This document shows, piece by piece, positions 12,212-25,500 of a stretch of DNA of 64,000 nt; positions within the stretch are counted from its first letter, which is position 1, and every line of letters starts with the position of its first letter. Source of the stretch: Auanema rhodensis (Eukaryota > Nematoda > Chromadorea > Rhabditida > Rhabditidae); contig OZ059896.1 of assembly GCA_964057225.1 (NCBI GenBank), positions 14,513,501-14,577,500 on the forward strand. Direction: 5' to 3'. The translations under genes and the position numbers were made by a program. The notes beneath the pieces are model-generated. The model worked only from the letters and a program-made list of their open reading frames with translations, did no database searches and was not told the origin of the DNA.

Positions 12212-15200
12212 TTCCGTTAGGCTTCTGAATCAGCAGCAACGAGTTGCATCGAGTAAAGGGAGAGTGCAGGATGAAAACGAATAAAAGGACGGGGAATAGT
12301 TGAGCTTATTTGTATACAACACACATATACATGTATACACACATTATCCAAAAATGATATTTTGGCATTTTAACTTGAATCTCCCACCCCCTTTGCTTTA
12401 CCAAAGCTTCGTCTAATTACTAATCATTTGCTATTCTAACTATTATTTTTTTGTAAAAACCGTGTTTTTCGTTCAAATTGTGCTCATGATACGCTTGAGT
12501 AAACTGATTCGTCTGCTACAAGTACAGAAGAAGAATAAGAAGATGAAGAAAACGATGCAGATGATGATGGACTGATTGAAAATGAAATATAAATAGGAAA
12601 ATGTTGATTTGAAATAGACGATCACAAGATTGAAGATTATCGAGCACATGTTTAGATTTGTTAGCCTTTTCGGTCAAACTCTTTTTGAGTTTTTCATTAA
12701 GAATTAATCAAAATTAATTTATTTCTAAATGAGAGTTTCATCTTTATTTAAAGTTTTCCATAAAATGAGAAATAAAGTGAAATTCAGCATTTTTCCTTTC
12801 TTGATTTGAGAATCACATAAAATCGCAGGACAACTTTGTCTCTCCTCTTCTCTCTCTCTCTTTTTCTTTTTCCACTTTCTTCTGTCCATTTCACTTTCTC
12901 TCATATTGACCCCTAACGATAGCTTACGAAGAGAAATATTAGCAGCATGAAGCTTTGCCAAGTTGCTGTGATTCATGAGAGTGGATCCATCGTTCCTATA
13001 TATAAGTGGATCACAGCAACGGAGTTGTCATTAACTTACTACGAAAATATATGAAAAACAGAATATTCTGTGGCACAGATAACTAAACTAACTATATGTT
13101 ATATTTCTTGAGTCGTATGTATTTTTTGTTCATTCACTCTTCACTTATATTGCTATTTGTGATCTGAAAAAAGATCAGACAACCTGCTTTGTTACAAGTC
13201 TGCTTCTCATCATTTTACTTGTTCTATTTCTTTTCTTGCTACTGCCTTATCGGTCATTGCTTCGTCTGAGAATTTCAATCATATGAAAACGAGGCTAGAT
13301 GAGAATATAGAAGACCTGAGAACTCTATTCAATAGAAAGAGAGAGAGAGAGCAGAGAGAGATTTAGGGTAAAAGGGATGCTCAGGCATTTGTGAAGATGG
13401 GTGCGTGTTGGGTTGATAACCTTGTTTGTCTCTTGCTCGCATTCAACCTTACCCTCCACCCTCGACTATTTCTGGATTCAATGCCCTACCCTTCTATTCT
13501 CTTCTTCTTCTTCTTTCACAATTCTCATCAATCTCTACATTTTTCTTCTACTTTATTTTTATGTTTTTCAAAAAATGTGAGAAGAAATGAAAATAAAATA
13601 TTTGAAATAGTACGTGAACGTGTGTTACGTGAAATTTCACGTAACATGCATGTTAATTATTATTTTTCCTTTTATTACTATTTAACATACAAATCGGTTG
13701 TTTAATTTTCATTAATTCTTTTAATATTTTCTTAAATTTTCAAAATATTTTGCAAATTTTACTTATTTTCAGTAAGCTTGAATACAACATTGAGGTAGTT
13801 GCCGTTCTTCTATTCTCCCCTGCCATCTCATTATCAGAATTCCAACATTTCCTTGAAGAATGTTCATAGAGCAATTCTGACAAAACCTAGAAACCTTAGC
13901 TTCTTTTTCATGAAATAAGTAGGAAGAAAAAGGAATAGCAGAACGATAACAAGATTACTTCAACAGAATAAGGTGTAGAGCTTTGTGTCTGATTCTCTTC
14001 TATCTTATTAACATTTCGAAATTATGAAATTATCAAGATGTTATTATATATTTATTATTCAATCTTCAGCACATTTTATTTAATCGGCCCTTTATTACAA
14101 ACATAATTGCAGCATTTTTCGTGAAGAAGATGACTTTTTCAGTTATTTGACTAAAAATTCAAATTCTTCGATACTAAGTAAGAAGGATACACACTTTTTC
14201 TGTGGTCTATTTACGTTAACAATTCATGAACAAAAATGAAGAAAGAGATGAAGACGACGATGATGATAGACAACGACTACGTAGAGTGAAAACGTTAGCT
14301 TTCTTAAATCGACATGAAAACAGATGCGGACGTTGTGTGAAAATTGAACGGAAAAGCTTTATATTCCCTGTTTTTTCGGTTATTTTCGCACATTCTATTG
14401 TGGATGAAGTTCAAATACTGATTAGTATTGAATATAGACACAGCTGGAAAAAAAGAACATAAATGACGTGAGCAGCATAGATGAAAACTGTCGTTGATGA
14501 GGTCCAGAGAGTCATGACCACCACAACGCTGATGAGGTCGTGCGTAACAAATTCCCAAATGCCACAACTTTTCTTCTCATTATTATATGAGCTTGATATG
14601 GTTAATGATCATCAGATCATTTAGCTTACTTCATGCATCAGTAGATGTTATCTTATGAGCAGTGGAATCGTCTTGATTGTTTTGCATAATCATGATGTTC
14701 AAGTGAGTTTCAGAATCGTGTTCAGCCTGCTAACTCTTGTGTTGACGAGGCTGTGGCTTGGCAAGTTCTCGAAGCTCGCAATAATCATCAACAATCATTA
14801 TACTTCTGTTTCTTCGCTTCTTTTTAGGTGTTTGAGCTAATAATGCCTTCAAGAGCTCAGCATCAAGTTCTAATAGGCGGCAAAGTTCCTTTAGGCTTGC
14901 GGCTTGAAGGATTAGCTCTTAGCTAGATTCCCAGGTAATATTACATACTATCTAAACACAAATGTGTGATAACTACAAACAGCCTCATAACAATCATCTT
15001 GTTTTCTCTGCTGCATCGACATCGTCGGCATAGTTGGCGTTGTCGTTGTCACCATCTACATAGCCTCACGTTCCGCCCTTCTCTTTCTACTCTGCATTAC
15101 CCCTCATCTGACCAATAATTGTCCCCTCGTTCTCCTATTCTTTGCCAACGGCTTCTGTTCGCTTTTCGTCGTCATCAAACTTCTTGACTATTGTCTTCGT

Positions 15201-15462
15201 CGTTTTCTGCCCACCAATTCAAAGGCTAACTTCCGTCAATGACTGAGGTTATTTCAAAATTCATAAGGAGGATTGCATTTTTTGTCATTGTGAGTGACAA
15301 AATACAGTTTAAGTTGAAGAGTAAGATGCCTTGAAGCATCTAATATAGTTTATTATGAAACCTTTATAATCCCGCATATTGCTGAACATCAATTCTCGAA
15401 AAACATTTGAAAATCTGTAAAACATGCTTTAATAATTCCATTGTGCATATCTAATAATGAAT

Positions 15463-15499
<37 letters not shown>

Positions 15500-15555
15500 C
15501 CTCTGCCCGCCCCCTCTTTTCTCTCGCCCTCCTCTCTCTCTCTCTCTCTCTCTCT

Positions 15556-15607
<52 letters not shown>
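15463..15607. repeat. (CT)n microsatellite
   Basis: Two CT blocks split by a short non-repeat segment containing ctgcccgccccct; the right-hand block is nearly pure. Translations in either strand are serine/leucine or arginine/glutamate repeats. Confidence 0.9.
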
Positions 15608-15614
<7 letters not shown>

Positions 15615-15897
15615 CTCTTCATCAACTCAAACCATCTAAACTTCTTTATTTTTGATATTATGTTTCTTTTACTTTTTATCTCGTTTTATTTCGATTTTTT
15701 CTATTATATTTTATTTCTACTTCATCACTTCCTCATTCTTATAATCATAATCAAGAGCATAAAGCTGTCTTGCTCAGATTTGTGTTGTTTTTCTCTCCTT
15801 TTCTTATACGAGTTGAAAATATGTTTACCTAATTAAGAAAACAACAACCTTGCAAATTTTACCAAACTCATCAGAATCTTGTTCTAATGCATTTGTG

Positions 15898-15978
15898 TTT
15901 GTCGTCGATGAGATCGTCGTCGTCCTCCTCGTCGTCATCGCTGGCGTCGTCGCCCTTGTCGTCGTAGTCGTCACCATT
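15898..15978. repeat. GTC-rich trinucleotide tract
   Basis: Imperfect gtc/gtt triplets on the plus strand, markedly more GC-rich than the surrounding DNA. Similar gtcgtt clusters occur at about 8184-8205 and 15020-15050. Confidence 0.65.
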
Positions 15979-16972
15979 CACTACTTCATTTTCAGTAATT
16001 TTTATCAAAAGAATCCGAAAAATCATAAATTTGCCAGGACTGACACATGAGACTGATAAGTTTGATTTGAAGTGAATTTCTAATTAAACCAACAAACAGT
16101 TTTTCCTGTTTTTCTTGAGATGTGCACTTAAACGGCTGAGATTTTCTTGATAAATTGAAAAATAAAAAACTTTCATAATTTTATATTTTTGTCACCAAAA
16201 ATGATATTATACATCTCTATAGCATATAATCATTATTGATTGCTCTTTTCAAAACTATTTTTCCATATAAAATTTTTTTTTTTTGAAAAAAAAAGACAGA
16301 GGTTTCAAATAACTGTTGGTTCATTCTATAAACTATTATTTTTTGAATGAAAACACTGATCACGATGTGATCAAAGTTGATGAAAACTATTGGAGCTCAA
16401 CGAAACGAGTTCAATCTCCTGCTCTATCTGTCTTTCTCCCTTCTATTTCGTTCATTCATTCCCTCTCATCTACCATTGGCTCTTTCAGTCATTTCAATCA
16501 AGCTGTTTCCTAGTTTTTTTTTATTTGAAACAACTTCAGTCTTGTATCGTCAATTTTGGAAACTTGATAAATCCATCACTCTGCTTTTCATTGTTTGTTT
16601 GAAAATATTTTTTCTTCTTTAAAAGTTCTGCTGCTTCTTGTCTTTCTTAATTCCGCTGCTTAACTCTCAAAGCACTTTTTTTGATTTGACAGAAGAAGGC
16701 AAAGATGAACTGGTTATTTCGAAAGTTCTGTTCTCGTACGCTCTTATGAATATTCATATTTCGTTTAATCAATTACATATCTTACGTGAACTTAATATTG
16801 TTCACGTGAAAACTCACGTTGTTCACGCATAGCTGTTTTCTTTTCTTTTTTTTGCAGATGCAACAATCGGTTGTCTAGTTGGTTAGCTTGTTTAACTGTT
16901 TCTATTCATTCACAAAGCTTTTTCTCTTTCTATCTTCCTCTCTCTTATTTCTTGTCACAAAGCTCTTTCTGG

Positions 16973-16973
16973 T

Positions 16974-17008
<35 letters not shown>

Positions 17009-17009
17009 T
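16973..17009. repeat. (CT)n microsatellite
   Basis: A short, nearly pure CT run. Confidence 0.75.
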
Positions 17010-18058
17010 ACTTAACTTTGCAATTCATGTACATTTACGTACAAATACCTATGTATATCTTTCTTATTAACAATGAATATTATCATTTTCACAAGTTTTA
17101 TCTTAATTTCTTAATTTTTCAATAAAACAAATCTTTGATATGCTCCTTTACTATACATATATAGTGAAATTGTAGCTGTGAACAAACATATGGTTCGTCT
17201 ATTCTCAAGTATATAATTATCGTTTACGAATTTGTTGTTTTTTATCTTTTCTTCTCCCTGAAAAAAAAAGAATATATCCACAAAAATGAACAAATGAATG
17301 AAGAATCTTTTTATTGAGTTTATATGCTAATTAAGATGATTTTTTCGATTTTACGATCAACAAACCAAATACAATTCTCGATTTTAATTTGGATTTTAAT
17401 GCTTCTTCACCTTGTGCTTCTGCTCTGAAATGTTGTGAACAAAAAAAATAGAAAAGGGAGATGAATCTGAAGCTGGAAGAATGTCTATTGCCTTCTCTTC
17501 TTTCTTCTTCCCTTTTTAGTAAAATCCTCAATTCACGAAAATTGTGCAACTTTTCTTTCTATTAAATTAGAACAACAAAAAAAAATTTTTTAACTCTCTA
17601 TGTTCATTTTAATTTTTAAAATTCTTTTTTTTTCTTTTTCTTTTTCTTCTTATTTTAATTTTTATTGACATACATATCTATGCTCTTGTTTCTTATTTCA
17701 TATACTTCATCATGTGCTTCTTACTCATTGTCGTTGTCTCATCGTTGTCGTTTACTTCCTCATTAACGTGCAACCAAATATCTTATTCGTTTTTCTATTT
17801 ATATATAAATCTATCCAAAGCTATATTATATAAATTATCTCTCTATAATGTCTTCTCTCTCTCTTTCTTTCATTCTCTTTATCCACGTATATATCGTTTA
17901 ATCGTGTATTTCTTTCTCTTTCCCTGTTTTTCTTTTTTTTTTCCTCAACTCTCGCATCTCATAACAAATCATATTTTCAGGTAATTGAAAGACATTTGTA
18001 GTAAAAGAAGATTTTTGGCCAAATAAAATAATAAATTTTTTATTAAAAAACCTACAGA

Positions 18059-21000
18059 ATGGATGATTATTATGATGAGATTATACCATTGTCTTTCTTT
18101 CGACAAGATATAACCATAGTTATCATATATTCTGTATTCTATGGACTTGTCTTTATTATTGGTTAGTTAACATATAATATATAATCTTATAATTATATTA
18201 AAAATATATATTGTTTAATTTATATTTATATTATTATATAATTATAATTATAATTAGTCAATATTTCATATTTAATTCATTTAAAGGACTGTTAGGCAAT
18301 GTGTTTGTTGTTCTGGCCGTTGTCTCACATGCTCAACTACGAAGTACTACTGATTATTTGATTTCTTCACTTGCTTTGGCTGATCTTCTTATAATTCTAT
18401 TTTGCCTACCAACTACACTACTTAATAATATCTTAACAGGTAAAAATTATAAAAAAATAAATGAGCAATGAATTGAGCGTATGTATTGAAGAAATCGAAG
18501 AAAGGGGAGGAGGGTATAGAATAATAACAAGAGAAGGGGATAGAACAAGAGTTATGCTTATTCATTTATCAACTTTTCAATGTTCAATCTCTTTGCAACG
18601 TAATTGGAAATTAAATTTTTTTTTCGTTCAGAATGGCATCTTGGTGTTCTATTCTGTAAAATGTCAACCTGGATCAATTCAACGACATCATGCGCTTCTA
18701 TCTATACTTTGGTGGCTGTTACAGCTGATAGGTAATTTCCGTTTTTTCTTGTTTTAGAACTTATTTGATTAGAAAAAAAGCTTGGAAGGAAATGAAGAGC
18801 ATGAACCGGAGCAGACTCATTTTTCCATTCGAAATTAATGAACAACATTAGCATTTGCTCAATAAAATTCTGAATTGAAATGTGGCATTTTTGAGCGAAT
18901 TTCATAAAAAAATTAAAGATGTACTTGAGAAAATTCATATAAAAATAAAGAAAATAATAAACAACCGTTTATTACAGCTTTTTCACGTAAAAATGAAAAA
19001 AACTGTACACGTATAGTTTACGTGTGATCAATTTCTTTAAAGAATCAATATTCAAATTTAAGTGAGAAATAATAAAAATTTCAGATATTTGGCCATTTGC
19101 CATACATTGAAATATACATTATGGGAAACAACATATACTTTATATGCAATTGGAGCTATTTGGATTATCAGCGGTGTTCTGGCTATACCCAATCTATTCA
19201 GTATGGATGAGGTATGAATCAAGAAAAGTTTTTATAGTTAAATATATAATATTTCATATTTTAGGTAAATATGGTATACAACAATCAAAATTTAACTGTT
19301 TGCATTGCAAGTTCAGATCAAAAAGTATAGTTTTATATTTTAAAAATTATTATTATTTTTTTTAAATTAATTATAATTTCAGTTACATTTTATAATTGTA
19401 AATTTAACATTGGCATTTGTTGTACCATTCTTACTTATATCTGTTTCATACACAAAAATCTTTATAACTGTTTCAAATCATCGAAGTTTAGCAGTTGATG
19501 CTCATGTAAGTTGAATAATTTCAAATAAAAATATATTGTCAACATCATTTTCTTCTTTTTTTCTTTCTTTTTCTAACTATTAGAACATTTTCTCATTCAA
19601 ATCGACATATATATTTTCGTCTTTTTTTTCTTCAAAATAATCAATTTTTTATTATTTATTTTTATTAAATATTATTATTATTATTACTGGAAAATCTTTT
19701 AATTTCATTTATTTCAGATACGTGATGAACGTGTTAAATTGCGTGTAGCTACAATGATGTTGACAGTAATTGTCTTATTTGCTCTCTGTTGGCTGCCCTT
19801 ATATGGTAAGCTAAAATCATTCATTTTTTTATTTTTTTAAATTTCGTTTTTTGATTTTTTCGTTTCTTCTTTTTCTTCAACATATATTGCTTTGAATTCA
19901 CTGTTTTCATAATTAATTTTCTTTTCATCATTCTTATATTCTACTTCTTCAATCTTATATAACTCAAGCGAATACTTGTGTCAAGTAAATTCATGAAAGA
20001 AATTTAAATAGAAGGAAGAAAACGTTTTTTTTCTTTCGTTCATTCTTGCATTCTTTGAAAATGAAAACAAGAAACTTGAAGTTATGTATGTGCAATGAAA
20101 CAGATGATAGGAAGTATGTGTTTGAAGAAGATGAATTTGCGTCGTGAAATTAGTTAAATTATAAGAAGCGACTTAAGCTTTCCATCCCATAACTCAGCTA
20201 ATCGTCATTCGTCAAAAGATTTTAAACCATTCATCGCATATAGCTCATGCTTACTAGTTATTGGATTTTTCATTTTTCTTTCTCAAAACGTATTCTTCTT
20301 TCTCTCTCCTCCCTGCCGCTCTTTCAACTCAGCTAGAAGGGAAGAGAAGGGGAACCAGCAATCTTTCAAAGCCAGTAAACCTGCTTGTCAGATAGTTTTG
20401 AAAAGAAAAAACTGAGCCAGCAATAAGGAGAACCAATTGAATGAAAGGAAAATGGCAGGGAGATTGCCAAAAGAAAATTTATTATTTTTTTTGAAAGAAA
20501 AATTAGCTAAAACTTGAAGAAGACAGTGAGATTATGAATTATCAAGCAAGAAACAACCTCATTTCAGGTATTTACATCTATTTCTTCTTTTTTGCTGATC
20601 ATACATCACATACATTTGTTATCGCATCACAGGTATATAGTTAGCTAATTATATTAATAATATATATTTATATATTTATAATAATAACAATTAATTTATT
20701 ATAAATTTCAAATAATAAAAAAAAAGAAAAATTTTCAATATTTAAAAATAATTTTTAGGTTTTACGACCATTATTCCAATGGTTAGCCTTATTAAGCAGT
20801 TCATTGAATCCTTTCATATATATAGCCTATAGTCAGAAATATCGTAGAGCTTTTCATAGAATTTTGCTTTTACCATGTCGTTCAAGGTATTCTTTTCATT
20901 TTTTTTTGATTTCGAAAATGTTTTTCTTTCTAAGATATGAAAGAGTACGAGGCACTTTATTACGAACACATGATACTTCTTCATCACAAATGGGACAATT

Positions 21001-21286
21001 TAAAAAGGTTTTTTTTTGTTTTTTTTTAAGTTTAAAACAAAAAAATTTATATTGATTGATTAATTAATTACTTTATTTAAATTTGTTTTAGAGTTCATTG
21101 ATGGATGTGAGTTCAAACTGTGTCGGCGCTTCAACAATGGCATCTGTTGTTATGGATGGTTCAGCCTCACCAATGCTCACAATATTAGAAAGTCCAAAAT
21201 CTGATAGAAAAAACGGTACAATAATCTACAAACTAAAAAAAAGTATGTGTTATAAAAATATTTTAGAAGCAGAGTCAAGCGGATGA
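18059..21286 (+). CDS. Rhodopsin-family (class A) GPCR, neuropeptide-receptor type
   Basis: Eleven exons: 18059-18161, 18287-18439, 18632-18731, 19085-19211, 19265-19324, 19383-19505, 19718-19805, 20568-20632, 20759-20886, 20935-21007, 21092-21286, encoding 404 residues with all phases consistent. The ATG lies one base after a good acceptor (cctacag, 18051-18057), which suits spliced-leader trans-splicing. Class A marks are present: GN in TM1 (38-39), LALADLL in TM2, W87 and C94 before TM3, DRY at 118-120, CWLP at 246-249 in TM6 and NPFIY at 290-294 in TM7, followed by a basic helix 8 (QKYRRAFHR). The intracellular tail is serine-rich. The pattern is that of peptide receptors of the TRH/galanin/neuromedin broad group, but I cannot assign a ligand or a C. 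elegans orthologue. Intron 7 (19806-20567) is the longest. The last exon reads to a TGA at 21284-21286, but a possible donor at 21214 (gtacaa) could lead to another C-terminus. Confidence 0.86.
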
Positions 21287-21368
21287 AAACAGAGTAACCG
21301 GTTATGGAACACGTCAATGAAGCCAAATACAATCTGTGATTCTGATATCTTACACTTCTTCAGTATTA

Positions 21369-21421
<53 letters not shown>

Positions 21422-22565
21422 AACATCACATCATCTTCTTTTTCCTCAGGCATATGCTAGCCTTATCATAGGGAACATCAGAAGGTTCACGTGTTCATGA
21501 ATGAGATTACTTGATCGGTTAGTCCTCGAATACCTTACCTGTTACAATCCATAACTGCTCAATCATTCCGCCTATCACAAAACTTGCCTGAATATCATAT
21601 AACGTAATCAAGTTTCAACAAAAAGAACATTGCCAACCTTTTTTTAATTTTTTTATTAAAAAATTAAATAAAAAGAATAGAAAAAATGAAATGGGATTTA
21701 TAAACTATATGATAATATTTGCTCCTCACTTTAATAATAGTTAAATATATTTATATTTAAAAATATTTTTTTATATTTTATGTTCTTATTGTATGTTCTG
21801 GGTACGAAGTTACGAGTAAACTATTTGTTTTTTTTTCTTTTGTTTTCAATATGTTTTCCACATTAAATTATTTGAATTTAAAGAAAATTTTACATTTTCT
21901 TCATAAAAAAACAAAATAAATGAAAAAAAAAGAAAAGAAAATAGTATAATAAAGAATACTATACACATATATATATTTTAAATTTAATAGTAAATAAATA
22001 TATAAAGTACTATTATTTATTTTAAACTTTTATATAAAAGAATTAAATTTATTTCTTAACTTTGCTTTTCAATTTTCTTTCTCGTCTATAGCAATCATTT
22101 TATCTAAATCTGTCTTTTCCATTAAAGGAAAGCAGATAGACAAAAAAGAAATGACAAATGTAGAAATCCTCTCTCGGGGCTGATTCTAACTATCGATCCA
22201 ATTACCTGACAAGCAGACTTCTATACTAGTCAATTTTCCAAAATTTCAGCTTACATTCCTTAACCTAATCCCAGCAAACTCAAATCTGACAGGGACTGTT
22301 CTATTCGTTCAAAACTTAGTTTTCAATATATGAGTAATGGAATAACTCTAACTATAAAGAAATAAATGGAAAAATTGAATAAAGAAGGAAATGCAACACA
22401 ATCCAATGAGCGATGTTTGACTGAAATGATGGTTTTGGATATTTTCCTTCTGAGGTTTTCACGTGTTTTACGTAATTATTGTACTAATTGTATGGTATTT
22501 ATGCTAATTATGTGAAGAAAATATAAAATATAAGAAAATTTCATTTAAACTATAAGAAAATTAGT
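21287..22565. other. Intergenic region between the GPCR and vitellogenin A
   Basis: AT-rich, with a pure CT run at about 21370-21421. From about 22350 the sequence is shared with the 3' flank of vitellogenin copy B (from about 29618), so the duplicated unit extends past the stop codon by about 200 bp. No gene is visible; the two genes converge here. Confidence 0.5.
21370..21421. repeat. (CT)n microsatellite
   Basis: About 50 bp of CT, interrupted once by TTT. Confidence 0.85.
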
Positions 22566-25500
22566 TTAATAAGCAAGGCACATCTTTGGGACGCGGATCT
22601 TGTGCTCGTAGGTCTCTTCGATCTCCTCAAGCATGTCGGTGGTCAAGACCTTCTCCTTGCGGAGTTCGCGCATCATCTTCTCAACAACTGGGAGAGACTT
22701 GCGAAGGCATCTGAAGGTCATTTGCTTGTAGGTGGTTTCGAATTCCTTCTTCTCAGTGCGGCAGCTCTTAACTGGCATCTCGGAGAAGCACATGCGGTGT
22801 CCACGCTCAAGAACGCGAGTGCGGAGCTCGGGCTCTGAAAAAAAAACAAAGTTGGGTTGCGATTGGATAAGAAACAAGCTGTACCTTCGTACTCGTTCAT
22901 AAGCTCTTCCTCGCTGCTGCTGGTCTCCTCACGGAGAATCTTGTAGTTGGACTCCTTGTTGAGCTCGTACTCGTCCATCTCGCATCTTTGGTTCTTGTGC
23001 AAGAAGCTCTTGTGGAACTCCATGAGGTCGGTGGTCTCGATGTTGTCAGCACGACGGAACTCGTTAGTTTCCTGGAATGAAATAGAATTCACAATAGTGA
23101 TGCTGGGCAATTAGAACAAACCTCGTTGTCGTAGTGTCCGCAGATTCCGCATTGCTTGTTCTTGTAAAGAGCAGAGAGTTGAATCTTGGCGTGGATTCCG
23201 TCGAAGGTGACGAGAACGTCTTCAAGATCGATCTTGTAGAGCTTCTCAGTGATGATGAAGATTCCGAAGTTCTCCAACTCTTCCTCAGACTTGATGATTT
23301 CTCCGTTGACCTTAACGATCATCTTCTCTCTCTTCAATTCGAGTTCGATGCTGTTCTTCTCGTGGTGGATGGTGAGGATCTTCTCTTCGGTGTTCTTGGC
23401 AACCTTCTCCATAAGAACGGTGAACTTGGGGATCTCAGAGGAGCAATCCTTGGCAAGAACAGTTTGGCATGGAACCATTGGAAGTCTGTAGAAGAGGTTA
23501 TCGAAGGTCTTGATCTCGTTGCTCTTGACGACGCATTCAGCGCGGGTCTCCTTCTCGATCTTCTCAGCGATGTGCTTCATGGAGTTGATAGATCCGTAGT
23601 GACGGCGGATGTTGAGGGTTGGGAGCTCGAATGGAACGACGATGTTGCGGAAGAGAACACGTTGCTCTGGGGTCTCAATGACGATGTCGCAGAAGCGGCG
23701 GCTGATTGGCTCGATGGTGAGCTTAGCCTCCATGCGTCCTTCGTACATCTTGTTGGTGAACTCAACTTGGGTGTTCATGAAGTTCCAGCTCTTGAGGAGA
23801 GAAAGGAAGTTGCGGAGGTACATCTTGTGCATTGGGCTGATCTTGTGCTCAGCAACAAGCTTGTATTGGTTCAACTTGGCGGCCTCGATGAGCTTCTCGG
23901 TCTCGGTAAGTCCGTTTTGCTCGCGCTCAACCTTCTTCATCCAGATCTTTTGGTCACGGCTTTGTTGTCCTTGGAGCTTGAGGTTCATGGTGTACTTCTC
24001 CTCAGATCCCCATTGGATTTCCATGTTTCCGATGAATTCACGGTGCATTTGATCGAACATTTGCTTGAAGGTCATTGGCATCTCTGGGTAGAGGGTTTGG
24101 ATCAAAGCCTTGAGTTCCCACTCGCGGGATTCCTCTCCGAAGGGAGTGCGACGGGCCTCAAAGTGGACACGGCAGTAACGGATCTTGTCGTCGCAGATGG
24201 CGCGGACCTCAGTCTCGAGCTTGTTCTTGATATCTCCGACAGTCTCAAGCTTGAAGGAGAGTCTGTGCTTGTAAGCCTTGACGATCTCAAGGTTCTTGAC
24301 GTACTTGGCGAAGACGTTGCGGCGTTCGCTCTCAGTCTCAGTCTTGTAGTCGGTCATCTCAACCTCGAAGTCTTCCTCCTCGGTCTCGTATCTCTTGTTC
24401 ATGGACTTCTTCTCATAGAAGTTTTCGAAAGTTGGGCTTTCCATTCTCTTGACTGGCTCGAAGACGTCCATTTCCATGTGGAAGACGATCTCGCGGACCT
24501 TCTCAGTCATGGGCTCGTACCAGATGTTGATGAGGTTGTCTCCGATAAGAACAGTCTTGTGCTCCTCGGTGGCGTAGAGTGGGAAGAATGGGCGACGGAT
24601 GCTTCCGGAAACCAAAACCTTCATTCCGGTCTTCTCGAAGTATTCACGCTCAATAGTCTCAACTGGGTAGCGAGAATCCTTGAGGTAGATGGTCTTCTCG
24701 ATGGTTTCGGGGTAGTGACGGGTTTCCTTGTCCCAGACGGCGACGTAGGTGACTGGGCGGGTCATGAGGTGGACAATGTGTCTCTTGGTCTCTGGAACCT
24801 TGAAGACGGTCTTGAGGGTGAGCTTGTCTTCCCAGTTGACGAACATTTGAAGATCGATGGGGGTGTTGATCTTGGCTCCGTGGAGAAGCTTGACTCCGGA
24901 GTAGACAACTGGAGTGCGGGCTTCAAGCTTGATGACGTGAGTGGAAGCAACCTCTGGCTTGGCAACAAGGTGGAGGCGGAGTCCGTTGAAGCGGTCAGAG
25001 CTCTTGGGCTCGAATTCAACCTTGATGTGTCCAGTGACGGTAGCGAGGGTTGGCATCTTGGATCCAAGAACGATTGGCATACCGAGGGCAGTTGGGATCT
25101 TGCGGATGGTCTCGTGAACGAAGACGGCTCCGGAAAGGGTGTAGTGGAATCCGTGGGAGAGAACACGCTCAATGTCTCCAAGCTCGATTCTTCCCTCGCG
25201 GGCGATCTTCTTGAAAAGCTCTGGGATGGTTTCCATGTCAATTGGAAGGAAAGCGTAGTCCATGTCCTTGTAACGGAAGTAGAGGAGAGCCTCTGGTTCG
25301 TCGTTGCTCATCTCACGGCGCTTGATGTTCAACTTCTCGGCGATGGTGCGGAGGATCTCGACTGGGCGGAAAGTGGCGGATCTCTTTCCACGGACGACAA
25401 GGGTCTCAAGTCCGGATTGCTCAACCTTGCGGATCATCTTGTTGAGGATGACGTCCATGTTGTTTTGGTAGAGTCCGATTTGAGCCAAGTACTTGTTCCA

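Noticed and set aside
24762-25241. Ser/Pro/Arg-rich frame of 159 codons on the minus strand inside vitellogenin, present in all three copies
   Set aside because: It is the +1 shadow of the vitellogenin frame; it has no exon context and its composition is explained by the third-base bias.
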